Origin: Flavobacterium sp. HSC-32F16
Lineage (GTDB): Bacteria > Bacteroidota > Bacteroidia > Flavobacteriales > Flavobacteriaceae
Direction of reading: 5' to 3'
Length of the DNA: 64,000 bases
Assembly: GCF_024171645.1 (NCBI RefSeq)
Contig: NZ_JALKAC010000006.1
Span: forward strand, 1-64,000
Numbering within the stretch: the stretch's first letter is position 1; every line of letters starts with the position of its first letter. The notes beneath the pieces were generated by a model. The model saw nothing but the letters and a program-made list of their open reading frames with translations, searched no databases and was not told the DNA's origin. Made by a program: the position numbers and the translations under genes. Of this stretch, positions 34,868-44,208 are shown in pieces.

Positions 34868-36718
34868 ATGAAAAAATATATTCTCTTTTTATTGCTTTTT
34901 GTGAGTTTGAAAGCTTTGAGCCAAAGACAAATGGAAAATCTGGATCGTGGTATCATCGCCATAAAAGATAAAGGACAGTTTTTTATAAGCTGGAGGGTTT
35001 TAGGAACTGATCCTGATGATCTGGCTTTTAATGTGTATCGAAAAAGCGCCACTCAAAAAGCAGTTTTATTAAATGAAAAACCCATTACAGGCGCGACTAA
35101 TTTTATTGATGCCAAAGCTGACGTTAAAAAAGAAAATACCTGGTTTGTAAAAACGGTTTTAAAAGGAAAAGAAGCTGCAGCTGCAGGAAGTTTTACAATT
35201 CCGGCGAATGCCTCAGATAAACAATATTTACCCATTAAATTAAAAGAAATTGATGGCTATACGGCAAATGATGTTTCTGTTGGCGATTTAAATGGAGACG
35301 GAAAATATGAATTAATAGTTCATATGACAGGAAAAGGACATGATAATTCTCAAACCGGAATTACAGATCCGCCTATATTTCAGGCGTATACTTTAGACGG
35401 AACGTTTTTGTGGCAGATTAATCTCGGAAAAAACATTCGCGAAGGTGCACATTATACGCAGTTTATGGTGTATGATTTAGACGGTGACGGTTTTGCTGAA
35501 CTGGTTTGTAAAACTGCCGACGGAACAAGGGACAGTCATGGAAATGTGGTAGGAGATGTTTCAAAAGACTGGGTTGACCGTGATCCTGATTCTAAAACGT
35601 ATGGCAAGATTTTAAAAGGCCCGGAATATCTTTCTGTTTTTGACGGAAGAACCGGAAAATTGATTACAACAGTAGATTATATTCCGCAGCGAGGTGATCT
35701 GGCAGGCTGGGGCGGAAGAGGAGGAAGCGGAGGAAACGACACAAAAGGAAACCGAATGGATCGTTTTATTGCCTGCATTGCTTATCTCGACGGCATTCAT
35801 CCTAGTGTTGTTATGTGCCGTGGTTATTATGGCAGAACGGTTTTGGCAGCATGGGATTTTAAAAACAAACAATTAACCTCAAGATGGGTTTTTGACAGTA
35901 AAGATGCTGAAAATCTATATTCGGGAATGGGAAATCATAATTTGACTGTTGCTGATGTTGACAATGATGGAAAAGATGAAATAATCTACGGATCAATGTG
36001 TGTTGATGATAACGGAGAGGGGTTGTACACAACAGGTTTTAGGCACGGAGATGCAATTCATGTTTCTGATCTTGATCTGGATGTTCCCGGTTTGGAGGTT
36101 TTTGGAATTCATGAAATAGAAAACGGAACAACGGGTCCTGGTGTTACTTTATTTTCGGCTAAAGACGGAAAAGTATTGTTTACAGGTTCTCTTAACGAAG
36201 ATGTAGGCCGGGGCGTTGCAGACAATATTGATTCAACCAGAAAAGGAGCGCAGTGCTGGTGGTCAGGTTCTCCCTATCTGCATGATATGAAGGGAAATAA
36301 CATTGGTAAAGCACCAAGTTCTACCAATTTTTTAATTTATTGGGACGGCGATACTTCAAGAGAACTTTTAAATTCGAATTATATCGACAAATACAATTCA
36401 GGAAGATTATTTACGGCAGAAGGAGCGGTTTCTAATAACGGAACTAAATCCACACCGGCTCTTTCGGCAGATATTCTGGGTGACTGGCGTGAAGAATTGA
36501 TTTTAAGATCTGAAGATAATAAGGAACTTAGAATTTACTCTACAACAATCCCAACTGATGTAAGGCAGTATACTTTAATGCACGATCCACAGTATAGATT
36601 AAGTATTGCGTGGCAGAACGTAGGTTATAATCAGCCGCCTCACACTAGTTTTTATATGGGAACAGGAATGGAACCCGCTCCCAAGCCTAACATTGTTTTG
36701 ATACTCATGAAGAGATAA
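34868..36718 (+). CDS. PL11 rhamnogalacturonan lyase
   Basis: 616 residues, signal peptide ending KALSQ. After an N-terminal beta domain (about 20-120) it forms the eight-bladed propeller of PL11 with several calcium-binding DxDGDG loops: DLNGDGKYE (140-148), DLDGDGFAE (203-211) and ADVDNDGKDE (about 359). Segments CKTADGTRDSHG and GRGGSGGNDTKGNRMDRF match YesW/YesX relatives. The enzyme cleaves the rhamnose-galacturonate backbone by beta-elimination and creates the unsaturated ends used by the GH105 enzyme. A strong terminator follows. No CAGGA site lies directly upstream, so it may be read from the DUF4450 transcript. Confidence 0.93.
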   Translation: MKKYILFLLLFVSLKALSQRQMENLDRGIIAIKDKGQFFISWRVLGTDPDDLAFNVYRKSATQKAVLLNEKPITGATNFIDAKADVKKENTWFVKTVLKGKEAAAAGSFTIPANASDKQYLPIKLKEIDGYTANDVSVGDLNGDGKYELIVHMTGKGHDNSQTGITDPPIFQAYTLDGTFLWQINLGKNIREGAHYTQFMVYDLDGDGFAELVCKTADGTRDSHGNVVGDVSKDWVDRDPDSKTYGKILKGPEYLSVFDGRTGKLITTVDYIPQRGDLAGWGGRGGSGGNDTKGNRMDRFIACIAYLDGIHPSVVMCRGYYGRTVLAAWDFKNKQLTSRWVFDSKDAENLYSGMGNHNLTVADVDNDGKDEIIYGSMCVDDNGEGLYTTGFRHGDAIHVSDLDLDVPGLEVFGIHEIENGTTGPGVTLFSAKDGKVLFTGSLNEDVGRGVADNIDSTRKGAQCWWSGSPYLHDMKGNNIGKAPSSTNFLIYWDGDTSRELLNSNYIDKYNSGRLFTAEGAVSNNGTKSTPALSADILGDWREELILRSEDNKELRIYSTTIPTDVRQYTLMHDPQYRLSIAWQNVGYNQPPHTSFYMGTGMEPAPKPNIVLILMKR

Positions 36719-36754
36719 AAAACGATGTTTCAGTGCGCTGAAAGAGAAAATAAC

Positions 36755-36797
36755 AAAAAAAAGATGTCAGAAACTGCTTTTCCTGACATCTTTTTTT
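36755..36797 (+). terminator. Terminator after PL11
   Basis: AAAAAAAGATGTCAG pairs with CTGACATCTTTTTTT across a 12-nt loop. It ends the DUF4450-PL11 transcript. Confidence 0.85.
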
Positions 36798-36952
36798 GTT
36801 ATGCTTACATAGGAAATTTTGTTAAAAAAAAGAATTATTTATTTTTTTGACCTGAAAAACTGTTAAATAAACGATAAATACAAACAAACGCATTATTATC
36901 TGGAATAAATAAAAATAATTTGGTATAGTTTAACACAACATATAAATTTGCC

Positions 36953-36960
36953 TTATTCAA
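36953..36960 (+). promoter_or_regulatory. -7 box of the TonB-dependent receptor
   Basis: TAAATTTG, a full match, 16 bp before the ATG at 36977. No clear -33 TTG at normal distance and no CAGGA element. Confidence 0.45.
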
Positions 36961-36976
36961 AATAAATCTAAATAAA

Positions 36977-39364
36977 ATGAAGGTAAAAATATTATTTCCG
37001 TTTTTAAGCTTTTGCTTAATGCTGCTTACAAGTGTGACTTCGTTTGCACAAACGGCTACTATTAGAGGTATGATTTCATTATCGACTAATGAAGCTGCAG
37101 ATAATGTTTCTGTAACTTTAAAAGGAACACGTGTTGGAACTACTACTGATGCACAAGGAAATTACGAAATTAAAAACGTTAAGCCGGGAACTTATACTAT
37201 TAAAGTTTCGGCAGTAGGATTTTCATCAAAAGAAAAAAGCATTACAGTTAGTTCTGCAAATGAAATTGTAGAAAATTTTACCTTAATTACTACATCTGAA
37301 AACCTTACTGAAGTATTTGTAAAAGGTAATGCCAACAAATACACAAAATCAGAAAGTGAATATGTTTCTAGAATGCAGGTTAAAAACCTTGAAAACTCAC
37401 AAGTTTACAACGTAGTTACTAAGGAATTAATGAAAGACCAATTGGTTATCAATCAAGATGAAGCTTTGAAAAACGTTCCGGGTTTATACCAGTTATGGGG
37501 CGCTACTAACCGTGCAGGTGATGGAGGTTCTTGGTATTCATTACGCGGTTTTACTACTCAGAGTTTAGTAAGAAATGGTATTGCTGGAAAAGTAAACAGT
37601 AATTCAGATGCGGCAAACCTTGAAAGAATTGAGGTTATCAAAGGACCTTCTGCTACTTTATTTGGAAATGTACTTTCTTCATACGGAGGTTTAATCAACC
37701 GTGTAACTAAAAAACCGTATGAAACTTTTGGCGGTGAGATCGCTTATCAGGCAGGAAGCTACGGATTTAACCGTGTTTCTGCTGACGTTAATACGCCTTT
37801 AAATGATGATAATACAGCATTATTTAGATTAAATACTTCTTATACAAATAACAATACTTTTCAGGATTACGGTTCTTCAAGAAGCTTTTTTGTAGCGCCT
37901 TCTTTCTCTTATAAAGTAAACGATAAATTGACTTTATCTCTTGATGCTGAAATTGGTGACCAGAATAATTCTGGTATGCCATTAATTTATCTTCCTTTTG
38001 ATGTATCTGTTACGGCCTTAGGCTTTAACAATGCAAAAGATCTTAACATGAACTTTAAAAGATCTTTTTGGGGAGATGAATTCATAACAAATACAAAAAC
38101 TTTCAACGTTTTTGCTCAGGCCAATTATAAAATCTCTGATGAGTGGACTTCTCAGTCTGTATTCAGCAGTACATCTAACAAAGCTTCAGGACTGCAGACT
38201 TGGTTCTATCTTTACCCAAATGAAATAATATCCAGAAATGCATGGAATGCTAATGGAAAAGACAACGCAATTGAATTCCAGCAAAACTTTAACGGTGATT
38301 TCTTACTTTTTGGAAAAATGAGAAACCGTTTCTTAATTGGTGGTGATTTATTCCACTCAACAAACAGATTAGGATACAGACTTTTACCAAATGGTGAACT
38401 TGACAGGATAGGATATACAGGAGCTGCACCAACTTATAATAACTTTAATCCAACAACTGTAAATGCTGAATTGGTAAATGGATTTGATTATAAAACAAAC
38501 AGCGCCCTTTCAACCTATAGTGCTTATGTTGCAGATGCTGTTAACATTACAGAAAGTTTAATTGTTTCAGCAGCAGTACGTTTTGATCACTACGACAATC
38601 AGGGAACTACAGATGATACTACAGGTCAAAGAGCGGGTGATTTTTCACAAAATGCATTTTCTCCAAAATTTGGTGTAGTTTACCAGGTAATAAAAGATCA
38701 GGTTTCTGTTTTTGGTAACTACCAAAATAGTTTTACAAATATTGGATATATAAATGCAAATGTTGGAGGTGCTCTTCAATTGCAAAAATTTGATCCGGAA
38801 AGAGCAAACCAGTTTGAAGGAGGTATTAAAGTTAATGCTTTCCAAAACAAAGTAAGCGCTACACTTAGCTACTACGATATTAAAGTAAAAGATATTGTAA
38901 CTGCTGACCCAAGTTTACCAAATTCAAGTATACAAAACGGTACACAATACAGTAAAGGTTTTGAACTAGAAGTTACGGCTAACCCAATTCCGGGATTAAA
39001 TCTTCTTGTGGGTTACTCAAACAATGATTCTAAATTAAACGGATTAAGACCAGTAACTGCAGGACCAGAAAATTTAATTAACTACTGGATCAGCTATAAT
39101 TTGCAAAATGCTGCATTTAAAGGTTTAGGTTTAGGATTTGGAGGTAATTATGGAGACGCTACATACATTTACAACAATGGAACTGAAACTTTCGAACTTC
39201 CATCTTATGCTGTATTAAACGCAGCTTTGTACTACGATCAGCCTAAATACAGAGTTTCTTTAAAAGTAAACAACCTTACAGACGAATTGTACTTTAATGG
39301 TTATACAACAATCAATGTACAAGCGCCGCGTACCTTTATGGGAAGCGTAACGTATAAATTCTAA
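36977..39364 (+). CDS. TonB-dependent receptor, siderophore-receptor type
   Basis: 795 residues. Signal peptide ending TSFAQ, carboxypeptidase-like beta-sandwich (about 26-112), plug (DEALKNVPGLYQLWGATNRAG; SLRGFTTQSLVRNGI; IEVIKGPSATLFG) and a barrel ending MGSVTYKF. The plug reads like FhuA-type siderophore receptors and lacks the SusC VIGYGTQ signature, and no susD follows. It lies between the pectin genes and the rhamnose genes but has no shared operator, its own promoter and its own terminator. It may serve iron uptake and be unrelated, or import an aromatic or oligosaccharide product. Codons are more T-rich at third positions than in the PL11 gene before it. Confidence 0.85.
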   Translation: MKVKILFPFLSFCLMLLTSVTSFAQTATIRGMISLSTNEAADNVSVTLKGTRVGTTTDAQGNYEIKNVKPGTYTIKVSAVGFSSKEKSITVSSANEIVENFTLITTSENLTEVFVKGNANKYTKSESEYVSRMQVKNLENSQVYNVVTKELMKDQLVINQDEALKNVPGLYQLWGATNRAGDGGSWYSLRGFTTQSLVRNGIAGKVNSNSDAANLERIEVIKGPSATLFGNVLSSYGGLINRVTKKPYETFGGEIAYQAGSYGFNRVSADVNTPLNDDNTALFRLNTSYTNNNTFQDYGSSRSFFVAPSFSYKVNDKLTLSLDAEIGDQNNSGMPLIYLPFDVSVTALGFNNAKDLNMNFKRSFWGDEFITNTKTFNVFAQANYKISDEWTSQSVFSSTSNKASGLQTWFYLYPNEIISRNAWNANGKDNAIEFQQNFNGDFLLFGKMRNRFLIGGDLFHSTNRLGYRLLPNGELDRIGYTGAAPTYNNFNPTTVNAELVNGFDYKTNSALSTYSAYVADAVNITESLIVSAAVRFDHYDNQGTTDDTTGQRAGDFSQNAFSPKFGVVYQVIKDQVSVFGNYQNSFTNIGYINANVGGALQLQKFDPERANQFEGGIKVNAFQNKVSATLSYYDIKVKDIVTADPSLPNSSIQNGTQYSKGFELEVTANPIPGLNLLVGYSNNDSKLNGLRPVTAGPENLINYWISYNLQNAAFKGLGLGFGGNYGDATYIYNNGTETFELPSYAVLNAALYYDQPKYRVSLKVNNLTDELYFNGYTTINVQAPRTFMGSVTYKF

Positions 39365-39389
39365 TAAGGATTTAGATATTAAAAATAAC

Positions 39390-39421
39390 AAAGGCTCGGA
39401 CAAAATGTTCGAGCCTTTCTT
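39390..39421. terminator. Terminator between receptor and GntR genes
   Basis: Arms 39390-39402 and 39406-39418 pair over 13 positions with one wobble, 3-nt loop. Suited to the receptor gene; possibly bidirectional. Confidence 0.8.
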
Positions 39422-39432
39422 TATAAAAAAAA

Positions 39433-39471
39433 ACTTAGAATCTCAGTATCTTAGAACCTTAGGATCTTAAA
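39433..39471. repeat. CTTAGAATC-type simple repeat
   Basis: Degenerate copies of CTTAGAATCTCAGTATCTTA, the reverse type of 34699-34738. It overlaps the very end of the GntR gene. Confidence 0.4.
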
Positions 39472-40507
39472 TAGAATTTCTATCAATAAAATTAAAAGGA
39501 ACTTTAAATAAGCCTTTCTCTTTGTTTAAAATCATTCGGGCTGCAGTTTCTCCCATTATATTAAAATCTGTAGACATAACAGTTATTCCCAGTAATTCTT
39601 TTAAAGGTGTGTCGTTATAAGAAATAACGCCGATATCTTTTCCTAAAACAAATTCTTCGTCGCGAATCTGTTTCATTAAATTCACTAAATCCGATTCTTC
39701 AATAGTAATAAATAAATCCCCTTTTTTAAGGATCATGTCATCGTAAACTTCGCTTAAAATCTCAAAATTGATTTCGTGCTCAACGCAGAACTTTCTGAAT
39801 CCGTGCAGAATTCTTCTTGGATAAGGATAAACCGCTTTATCAGGATAAATTAAAATTAAGCGTTTGTATTTTGAAATTTTTTCTAAACCTTCCTTTAAAG
39901 CATTGTAAATATCATTTTCAAAATCCTGATAAATTTTAATGATTTCACCTTCATGCGACAATTTAATATTGTCCATTAAAACCAGTTTTTCTTCGGGAAT
40001 TCTCTGGATTGCTTTAGCCACTTCATCCGTAAAACTAAGATGTTTTAATTCATCGGTTTTAAAATGGGTCGTAATCACATAGTAATCATATGCGCCTTCA
40101 AACTTGTCTAGTAAGTTCAAAAACAACGTTTCGTCGCAATGGTAAATATGTAGGTCGGTGTGTGCATTTGCGCCCAGCGTATTAATAAATGAGCTGTAAG
40201 TTTTCATTTTATAGGCACTCAGTTTATTAAATAAAAACAAAACATTTACTTTCGATTCCAGTTTTGTTCTTGTAATATAATATCCTTTTCCTCTAATCGA
40301 TGAAATGATTTTTCTTTCTTTTAAAATATTATAAGCTTTTTCAACTGTATCACGCGACATATAAAACTCTTCGCTAAAGCTGTTTATAGAAGGAATTTTT
40401 TGATTTATTTTTAAATTTCCGTTAGCAATATTCTGCAAAATCGAGTCAACAATCTGTTTGTATTTTGGAACCCTCGAATCTTCGTCTATTTTAATTAATT
40501 TAATCAT
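39467..40507 (-). CDS. GntR-family regulator with LacI-type sugar-binding domain
   Basis: 346 residues from MIKLIKIDEDS; an ATG 15 nt upstream is possible. Residues 1-75 form the GntR winged helix (PKYKQIVDSILQNI; FYMSRDTVEKAYNILKERKII; IRGKGYYI). The rest is a periplasmic-binding-like effector domain as in AraR (VNVLFLFNKLSAYKM; YDYYVITTHFK; ERILYPDK-like; GVISYNDTPLKELLGITVMSTD). Divergent from rhaT, with the shared operator site F in between. It is the only regulator gene within the pectin/rhamnose block, so it probably senses L-rhamnose or a derivative and controls that regulon. Direct-repeat binding sites would be unusual for GntR, so the link is inference. Confidence 0.85.
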   Translation of the reverse strand: MIKLIKIDEDSRVPKYKQIVDSILQNIANGNLKINQKIPSINSFSEEFYMSRDTVEKAYNILKERKIISSIRGKGYYITRTKLESKVNVLFLFNKLSAYKMKTYSSFINTLGANAHTDLHIYHCDETLFLNLLDKFEGAYDYYVITTHFKTDELKHLSFTDEVAKAIQRIPEEKLVLMDNIKLSHEGEIIKIYQDFENDIYNALKEGLEKISKYKRLILIYPDKAVYPYPRRILHGFRKFCVEHEINFEILSEVYDDMILKKGDLFITIEESDLVNLMKQIRDEEFVLGKDIGVISYNDTPLKELLGITVMSTDFNIMGETAARMILNKEKGLFKVPFNFIDRNSI

Positions 40508-40900
40508 GCCTGTATGTTGCAAATTGGATTCATGAGTAACATGCAGCCAATTTTTTTAATTGTATTTTTTAAAAAAGCAAAACTTGAAAAAACGCTTTAT
40601 ATGTTGATTTTGCTACTTTCCTTACAAAAAATAAAAATTAAATAAAGGCTTACTTTATTTTCAGGCACTTAGGTTAATTTAATATTAAATTAAAGAAATT
40701 ATAATTACGAAATCGATTGCTAAAATAGGGCTTTTAAATTTATTTTTCCAATATAATCCAATCGTTCTTTGCAATTAGTGCGCATTTTTAACATAAATTA
40801 CACAAATCATAAAGGATAGTACAGGACAGTTTTAATTTTTACATTATATTATTTTACAAAACCAAACTAACTATCACAATTAACCAAAACAAATTATTAA
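40508..40900. other. Divergent regulatory region between gntR and rhaT
   Basis: A 390-bp AT-rich gap without genes. It carries the shared operator F near rhaT. I see no clear promoter for the GntR gene. Confidence 0.6.
40812..40831 (+). promoter_or_regulatory. Shared CAGGA operator, site F (rhaT)
   Basis: AAGGATAGTACAGGACAGTT: cores AAGGA and CAGGA 10 bp apart. A weak box TATTTTAC starts 28 nt after the second CAGG (40850). Confidence 0.65.
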
Positions 40901-41950
40901 ATGGAATCATTATTAGGAATCATTTTTCATTCTATCGGAGGATTTTCTTCAGGTAGTTTTTATATGCCTTTTAAAAAAGTTAAAGATTGGGCTTGGGAAA
41001 GTTACTGGCTTGTGGGCGGTTTCTTTTCCTGGTTAATTGTACCGCCGATTGCTGCTTATTTAACGATTCCTCATTTTACTGATATTATCGTTGCTGCTTC
41101 ACCATCGATTAAAGCCTTTACCTATTCAATGGGATTGATCTGGGGAATTGGAGGTTTAACATACGGACTTGGCGTTCGCTATTTAGGAATGTCATTAGGA
41201 AACTCAATCACTTTAGGATTTTGTTCTGCTTTTGGAGCATTGGTTCCCTCCATTTACTACGATTTATATCCAACTGAAGGTAAAATTTCATTTTCGGATA
41301 TGCTGGCAACTTCTGGCGGACAATTGGTTTTATTGGGCGTTGCGGTATGCCTTTTAGGAATCGCTATTTCAGGAAAAGCCGGGATGCTTAAAGAGAAAGA
41401 TTTTGCAGCAGGCCACGAAGACAAGGATAAAGATTTTAGTTTAGCAAAAGGCTTAACAGTAGCGGTTATTTCAGGAATTTTAAGCTCATTCTTTAATTAT
41501 GGAATCGAAGCCGGAAAGCCAATGGCAGAGCAGGCAGTTGAATTTGGCTGTAATCCGTTGTTTCAAAATAACGTAACCTATATCGTTTTGCTTTGGGGAG
41601 GTTTAACAACCAATTTTATTTGGTGTTTGTATCTTAATTTCAAAAACAGATCAATTGGTGACTATACGAATAAAGCAACACCAATTACTAAAAACGTTTT
41701 ATTTTCCGCACTTGCCGGAACCATGTGGTTTCTTCAGTTTTTCTTTTACGGAATGGGAGAAAGCAAATTAGGGAACGGTGCAAGTTCGTGGATTCTGCAC
41801 ATGGCCACTATTATTCTAACGGCTAACTTCTGGGGATTTTATTTAAAAGAATGGACAGGAGTTTCTAAAAAAACATTCAACACTTTTATCTGGGGAATCG
41901 GGCTTATTATGCTTTCGATCGTTTTGGTAGGAATTGGTAACTCATTATAA
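40901..41950 (+). CDS. rhaT: L-rhamnose/proton symporter RhaT
   Basis: 349 residues with about ten hydrophobic membrane helices and no signal peptide. The start GIIFHSIGGFSSGSFYMPFKKVKDWAWESYW and the middle GLGVRYLGMSLGNSITLGFCSAFG are hallmarks of RhaT of the drug/metabolite transporter superfamily. It brings L-rhamnose across the inner membrane with a proton. First gene of the rhamnose operon, 27 bp before the aldolase fusion, and preceded by operator F. Length matches E. coli RhaT (344). Confidence 0.95.
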   Translation: MESLLGIIFHSIGGFSSGSFYMPFKKVKDWAWESYWLVGGFFSWLIVPPIAAYLTIPHFTDIIVAASPSIKAFTYSMGLIWGIGGLTYGLGVRYLGMSLGNSITLGFCSAFGALVPSIYYDLYPTEGKISFSDMLATSGGQLVLLGVAVCLLGIAISGKAGMLKEKDFAAGHEDKDKDFSLAKGLTVAVISGILSSFFNYGIEAGKPMAEQAVEFGCNPLFQNNVTYIVLLWGGLTTNFIWCLYLNFKNRSIGDYTNKATPITKNVLFSALAGTMWFLQFFFYGMGESKLGNGASSWILHMATIILTANFWGFYLKEWTGVSKKTFNTFIWGIGLIMLSIVLVGIGNSL

Positions 41951-41977
41951 ATAATACAAGAAATAATTATAAAGTAT

Positions 41978-44119
41978 ATGTCGAATACAAAAACAATTAA
42001 TACAAATTTTAAGCACGTAAGCTACCTTTGGGATGATGCTAAAGCCGCACAACTAGCGGGAGATGAAGTAGCGCTTTTCATTTATCGTTCTAATTTATTA
42101 GGAGCCGATTTAAGATTGACAAACTATGGAGGAGGAAATACTTCTGTAAAAATTACAGATAAAGATCCATTAACCGGAGCAAGCTCTGAAGTTATGTGGA
42201 TTAAAGGTTCTGGAGGTGATATTGGAACATTGACAAAATCTGGCTGTGCAGCATTATACTTAGACAGACTTCGTAATCTTGAAAATGTTTACAGAGGAAT
42301 TGAGTTTGAAGACGAAATGGTAGAATTGTTCAATCACTGTATTTTCGACTTAGCTTCAAAAGCGCCTTCTATCGATACGCCTTTGCATGGTTTCTTACCA
42401 TTTAAACATATTGATCACTTGCATCCAGATGCAGCAATTGCAATCGCTGCAGCAAAAGACGGAGCAAAAATCACAGAAGAATTGTTCGACGGAGAAATTG
42501 GCTGGGTAGGCTGGCAGCGTCCGGGCTTTGACTTAGGACTTCAATTAAGAAGCTGTTTAGAAGAAGCGGAAAAGAAAGGTAAAAAACTAAGAGGAATCAT
42601 GTTAGGTTCTCACGGTTTATTTACATGGGGAGATACAGCTTATGAAAGCTACATCAATACATTAGAAGTAATCGAAAAATGTGCTGAATATCTAGAAAGT
42701 AACTACGGAAAAAAACGTCCGGTTTTTGGAGGTCAGAAAATCGAAAGCCTTCCAGAAGCAGACCGTAAATTAAAAGCAGCAAAAGCAGCGCCTATTTTAA
42801 GAGGTTTCTGTTCATCAGAACGTCAAATGATCGGTCACTATACAGATGATGCAAGAGTATTGGAATTCATCAATTCAAACGATCTTTCAAAATTAGCTCC
42901 ATTAGGAACTTCTTGTCCGGATCACTTTTTAAGAACTAAAATCAGTCCATTGGTTTTAGAATTAGATCCAAATGAAGATTTATCTGATATAAACGCAGTT
43001 AAAGCAAAATTAGCTCCGGCTTTTGAAGCTTATCGTGCGATGTACAAAGACTATTATAATGCCTGCAAAAAATCGAATTCTCCTGCAATGCGTGACCCAA
43101 ATCCGGTTGTAATTTTATATCCAGGAGTAGGTATGTTCACTTTTGCAAAAGATAAAACGATGGCGCGTTTGGCATCAGAATATTATGTGAATGCAGTAAA
43201 TGTAATGAAAGGTGCAGAAGCCGTTTCAGAATATACTTCACTGCCTCACCAAGAAGCTTTTGATATCGAATATTGGTTATTAGAAGAAGCAAAATTACAA
43301 CGTATGCCTAAACCAAAAGCATTGTCTGGACGAGTAGCTGTAATTACGGGTTCTGCAGGCGGAATTGGTAAAGCTATCGCAAAGAAATTTGCTCAGGAAG
43401 GAGCTTGTGTAGTAATTAATGATATTAACGAAGAGCGTTTAGAAGGTGCAACAGCTGAGTTTATTAAGTCATTTGGAAAAGATGCCGTTTCAAGCACTTT
43501 ATTAAATGTAACAGATGAAGCAAGCACAGAATTAGCTTTAGACCAGGCTTCATTAGCCTTTGGAGGTGTAGATATTATTGTAAACAATGCCGGAATCAGT
43601 ATTTCAAAATCTATTGCAGAACATACTCTTGAAGAATGGGACAGATTATACGATATCTTGGTAAAAGGACAATTTATTGTTTCCAAAGCAGGAATCGAAG
43701 TAATGCGCAAACAAGGTTTTGGAGGAGATATTGTGAACATTGTTTCTAAAAATGCCGTAGTTGCCGGTCCAAACAATCCGGGTTACGGTTCTGCAAAAGC
43801 AGCGCAGGCCCACTTAACACGTTTAATGGCTGCTGAATTAGGAGCAGATAAAATTCGTGTAAACACAGTAAATCCTGATGCGGTAATCTCAGACTCAAAC
43901 ATTTGGTCTGGCGGATGGGCAGAAGGTCGTGCAAAAGCATACGGAGTTACTGTAGAAGAACTTCCGGCTTATTATGCAAAACGTACGTTATTAAATGAAA
44001 TCATATTGCCGGATGATATTGCAAATGCTTGTTTTGCTTTTGTTGGAGGTTTACTTGGTAAATCAACAGGAAATGCCTTAAACGTAGACGGCGGTGTCGC
44101 AATGGGCTTTTATAGATAA
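41978..44119 (+). CDS. rhaEW: Rhamnulose-1-phosphate aldolase / L-lactaldehyde dehydrogenase fusion
   Basis: 713 residues of two fused enzymes. Residues 1 to about 430 are a class II aldolase (GGGNTSVKI near 50, then HLHPDAAIAIAAAKDG and MLGSHGLFTWGD with metal-binding histidines). From about 448 a short-chain dehydrogenase follows: GRVAVITGSAGGIGKAIA binds NAD, and PGYGSAKAAQAH supplies Y603 and K607. The aldolase splits L-rhamnulose-1-phosphate into dihydroxyacetone phosphate and L-lactaldehyde; the second domain probably oxidises the lactaldehyde to L-lactate, which fits the LutABC genes downstream. Some family annotations call it an alcohol dehydrogenase (giving propanediol), so the direction needs a test. 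A terminator follows. Confidence 0.92.
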   Translation: MSNTKTINTNFKHVSYLWDDAKAAQLAGDEVALFIYRSNLLGADLRLTNYGGGNTSVKITDKDPLTGASSEVMWIKGSGGDIGTLTKSGCAALYLDRLRNLENVYRGIEFEDEMVELFNHCIFDLASKAPSIDTPLHGFLPFKHIDHLHPDAAIAIAAAKDGAKITEELFDGEIGWVGWQRPGFDLGLQLRSCLEEAEKKGKKLRGIMLGSHGLFTWGDTAYESYINTLEVIEKCAEYLESNYGKKRPVFGGQKIESLPEADRKLKAAKAAPILRGFCSSERQMIGHYTDDARVLEFINSNDLSKLAPLGTSCPDHFLRTKISPLVLELDPNEDLSDINAVKAKLAPAFEAYRAMYKDYYNACKKSNSPAMRDPNPVVILYPGVGMFTFAKDKTMARLASEYYVNAVNVMKGAEAVSEYTSLPHQEAFDIEYWLLEEAKLQRMPKPKALSGRVAVITGSAGGIGKAIAKKFAQEGACVVINDINEERLEGATAEFIKSFGKDAVSSTLLNVTDEASTELALDQASLAFGGVDIIVNNAGISISKSIAEHTLEEWDRLYDILVKGQFIVSKAGIEVMRKQGFGGDIVNIVSKNAVVAGPNNPGYGSAKAAQAHLTRLMAAELGADKIRVNTVNPDAVISDSNIWSGGWAEGRAKAYGVTVEELPAYYAKRTLLNEIILPDDIANACFAFVGGLLGKSTGNALNVDGGVAMGFYR

Positions 44120-44172
44120 AGATTATTTAAGTTTTTTTATAAGTTTGTTTAAGCAAAAGTGGTTTTTTGTGG

Positions 44173-44208
44173 TCTAACGTTCGATATTTCGAGCGTTAGA
44201 TTTTTTTT
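44173..44208 (+). terminator. Terminator after the aldolase fusion
   Basis: Arms 44173-44184 (TCTAACGTTCGA) and 44189-44200 pair over 12 positions with one wobble, followed by eight T. Confidence 0.85.

Noticed and set aside
36977..39364. Second SusC of the locus
   Set aside because: No VIGYGTQ-type SusC signature, shorter barrel and no susD follows; it fits siderophore-type receptors better.
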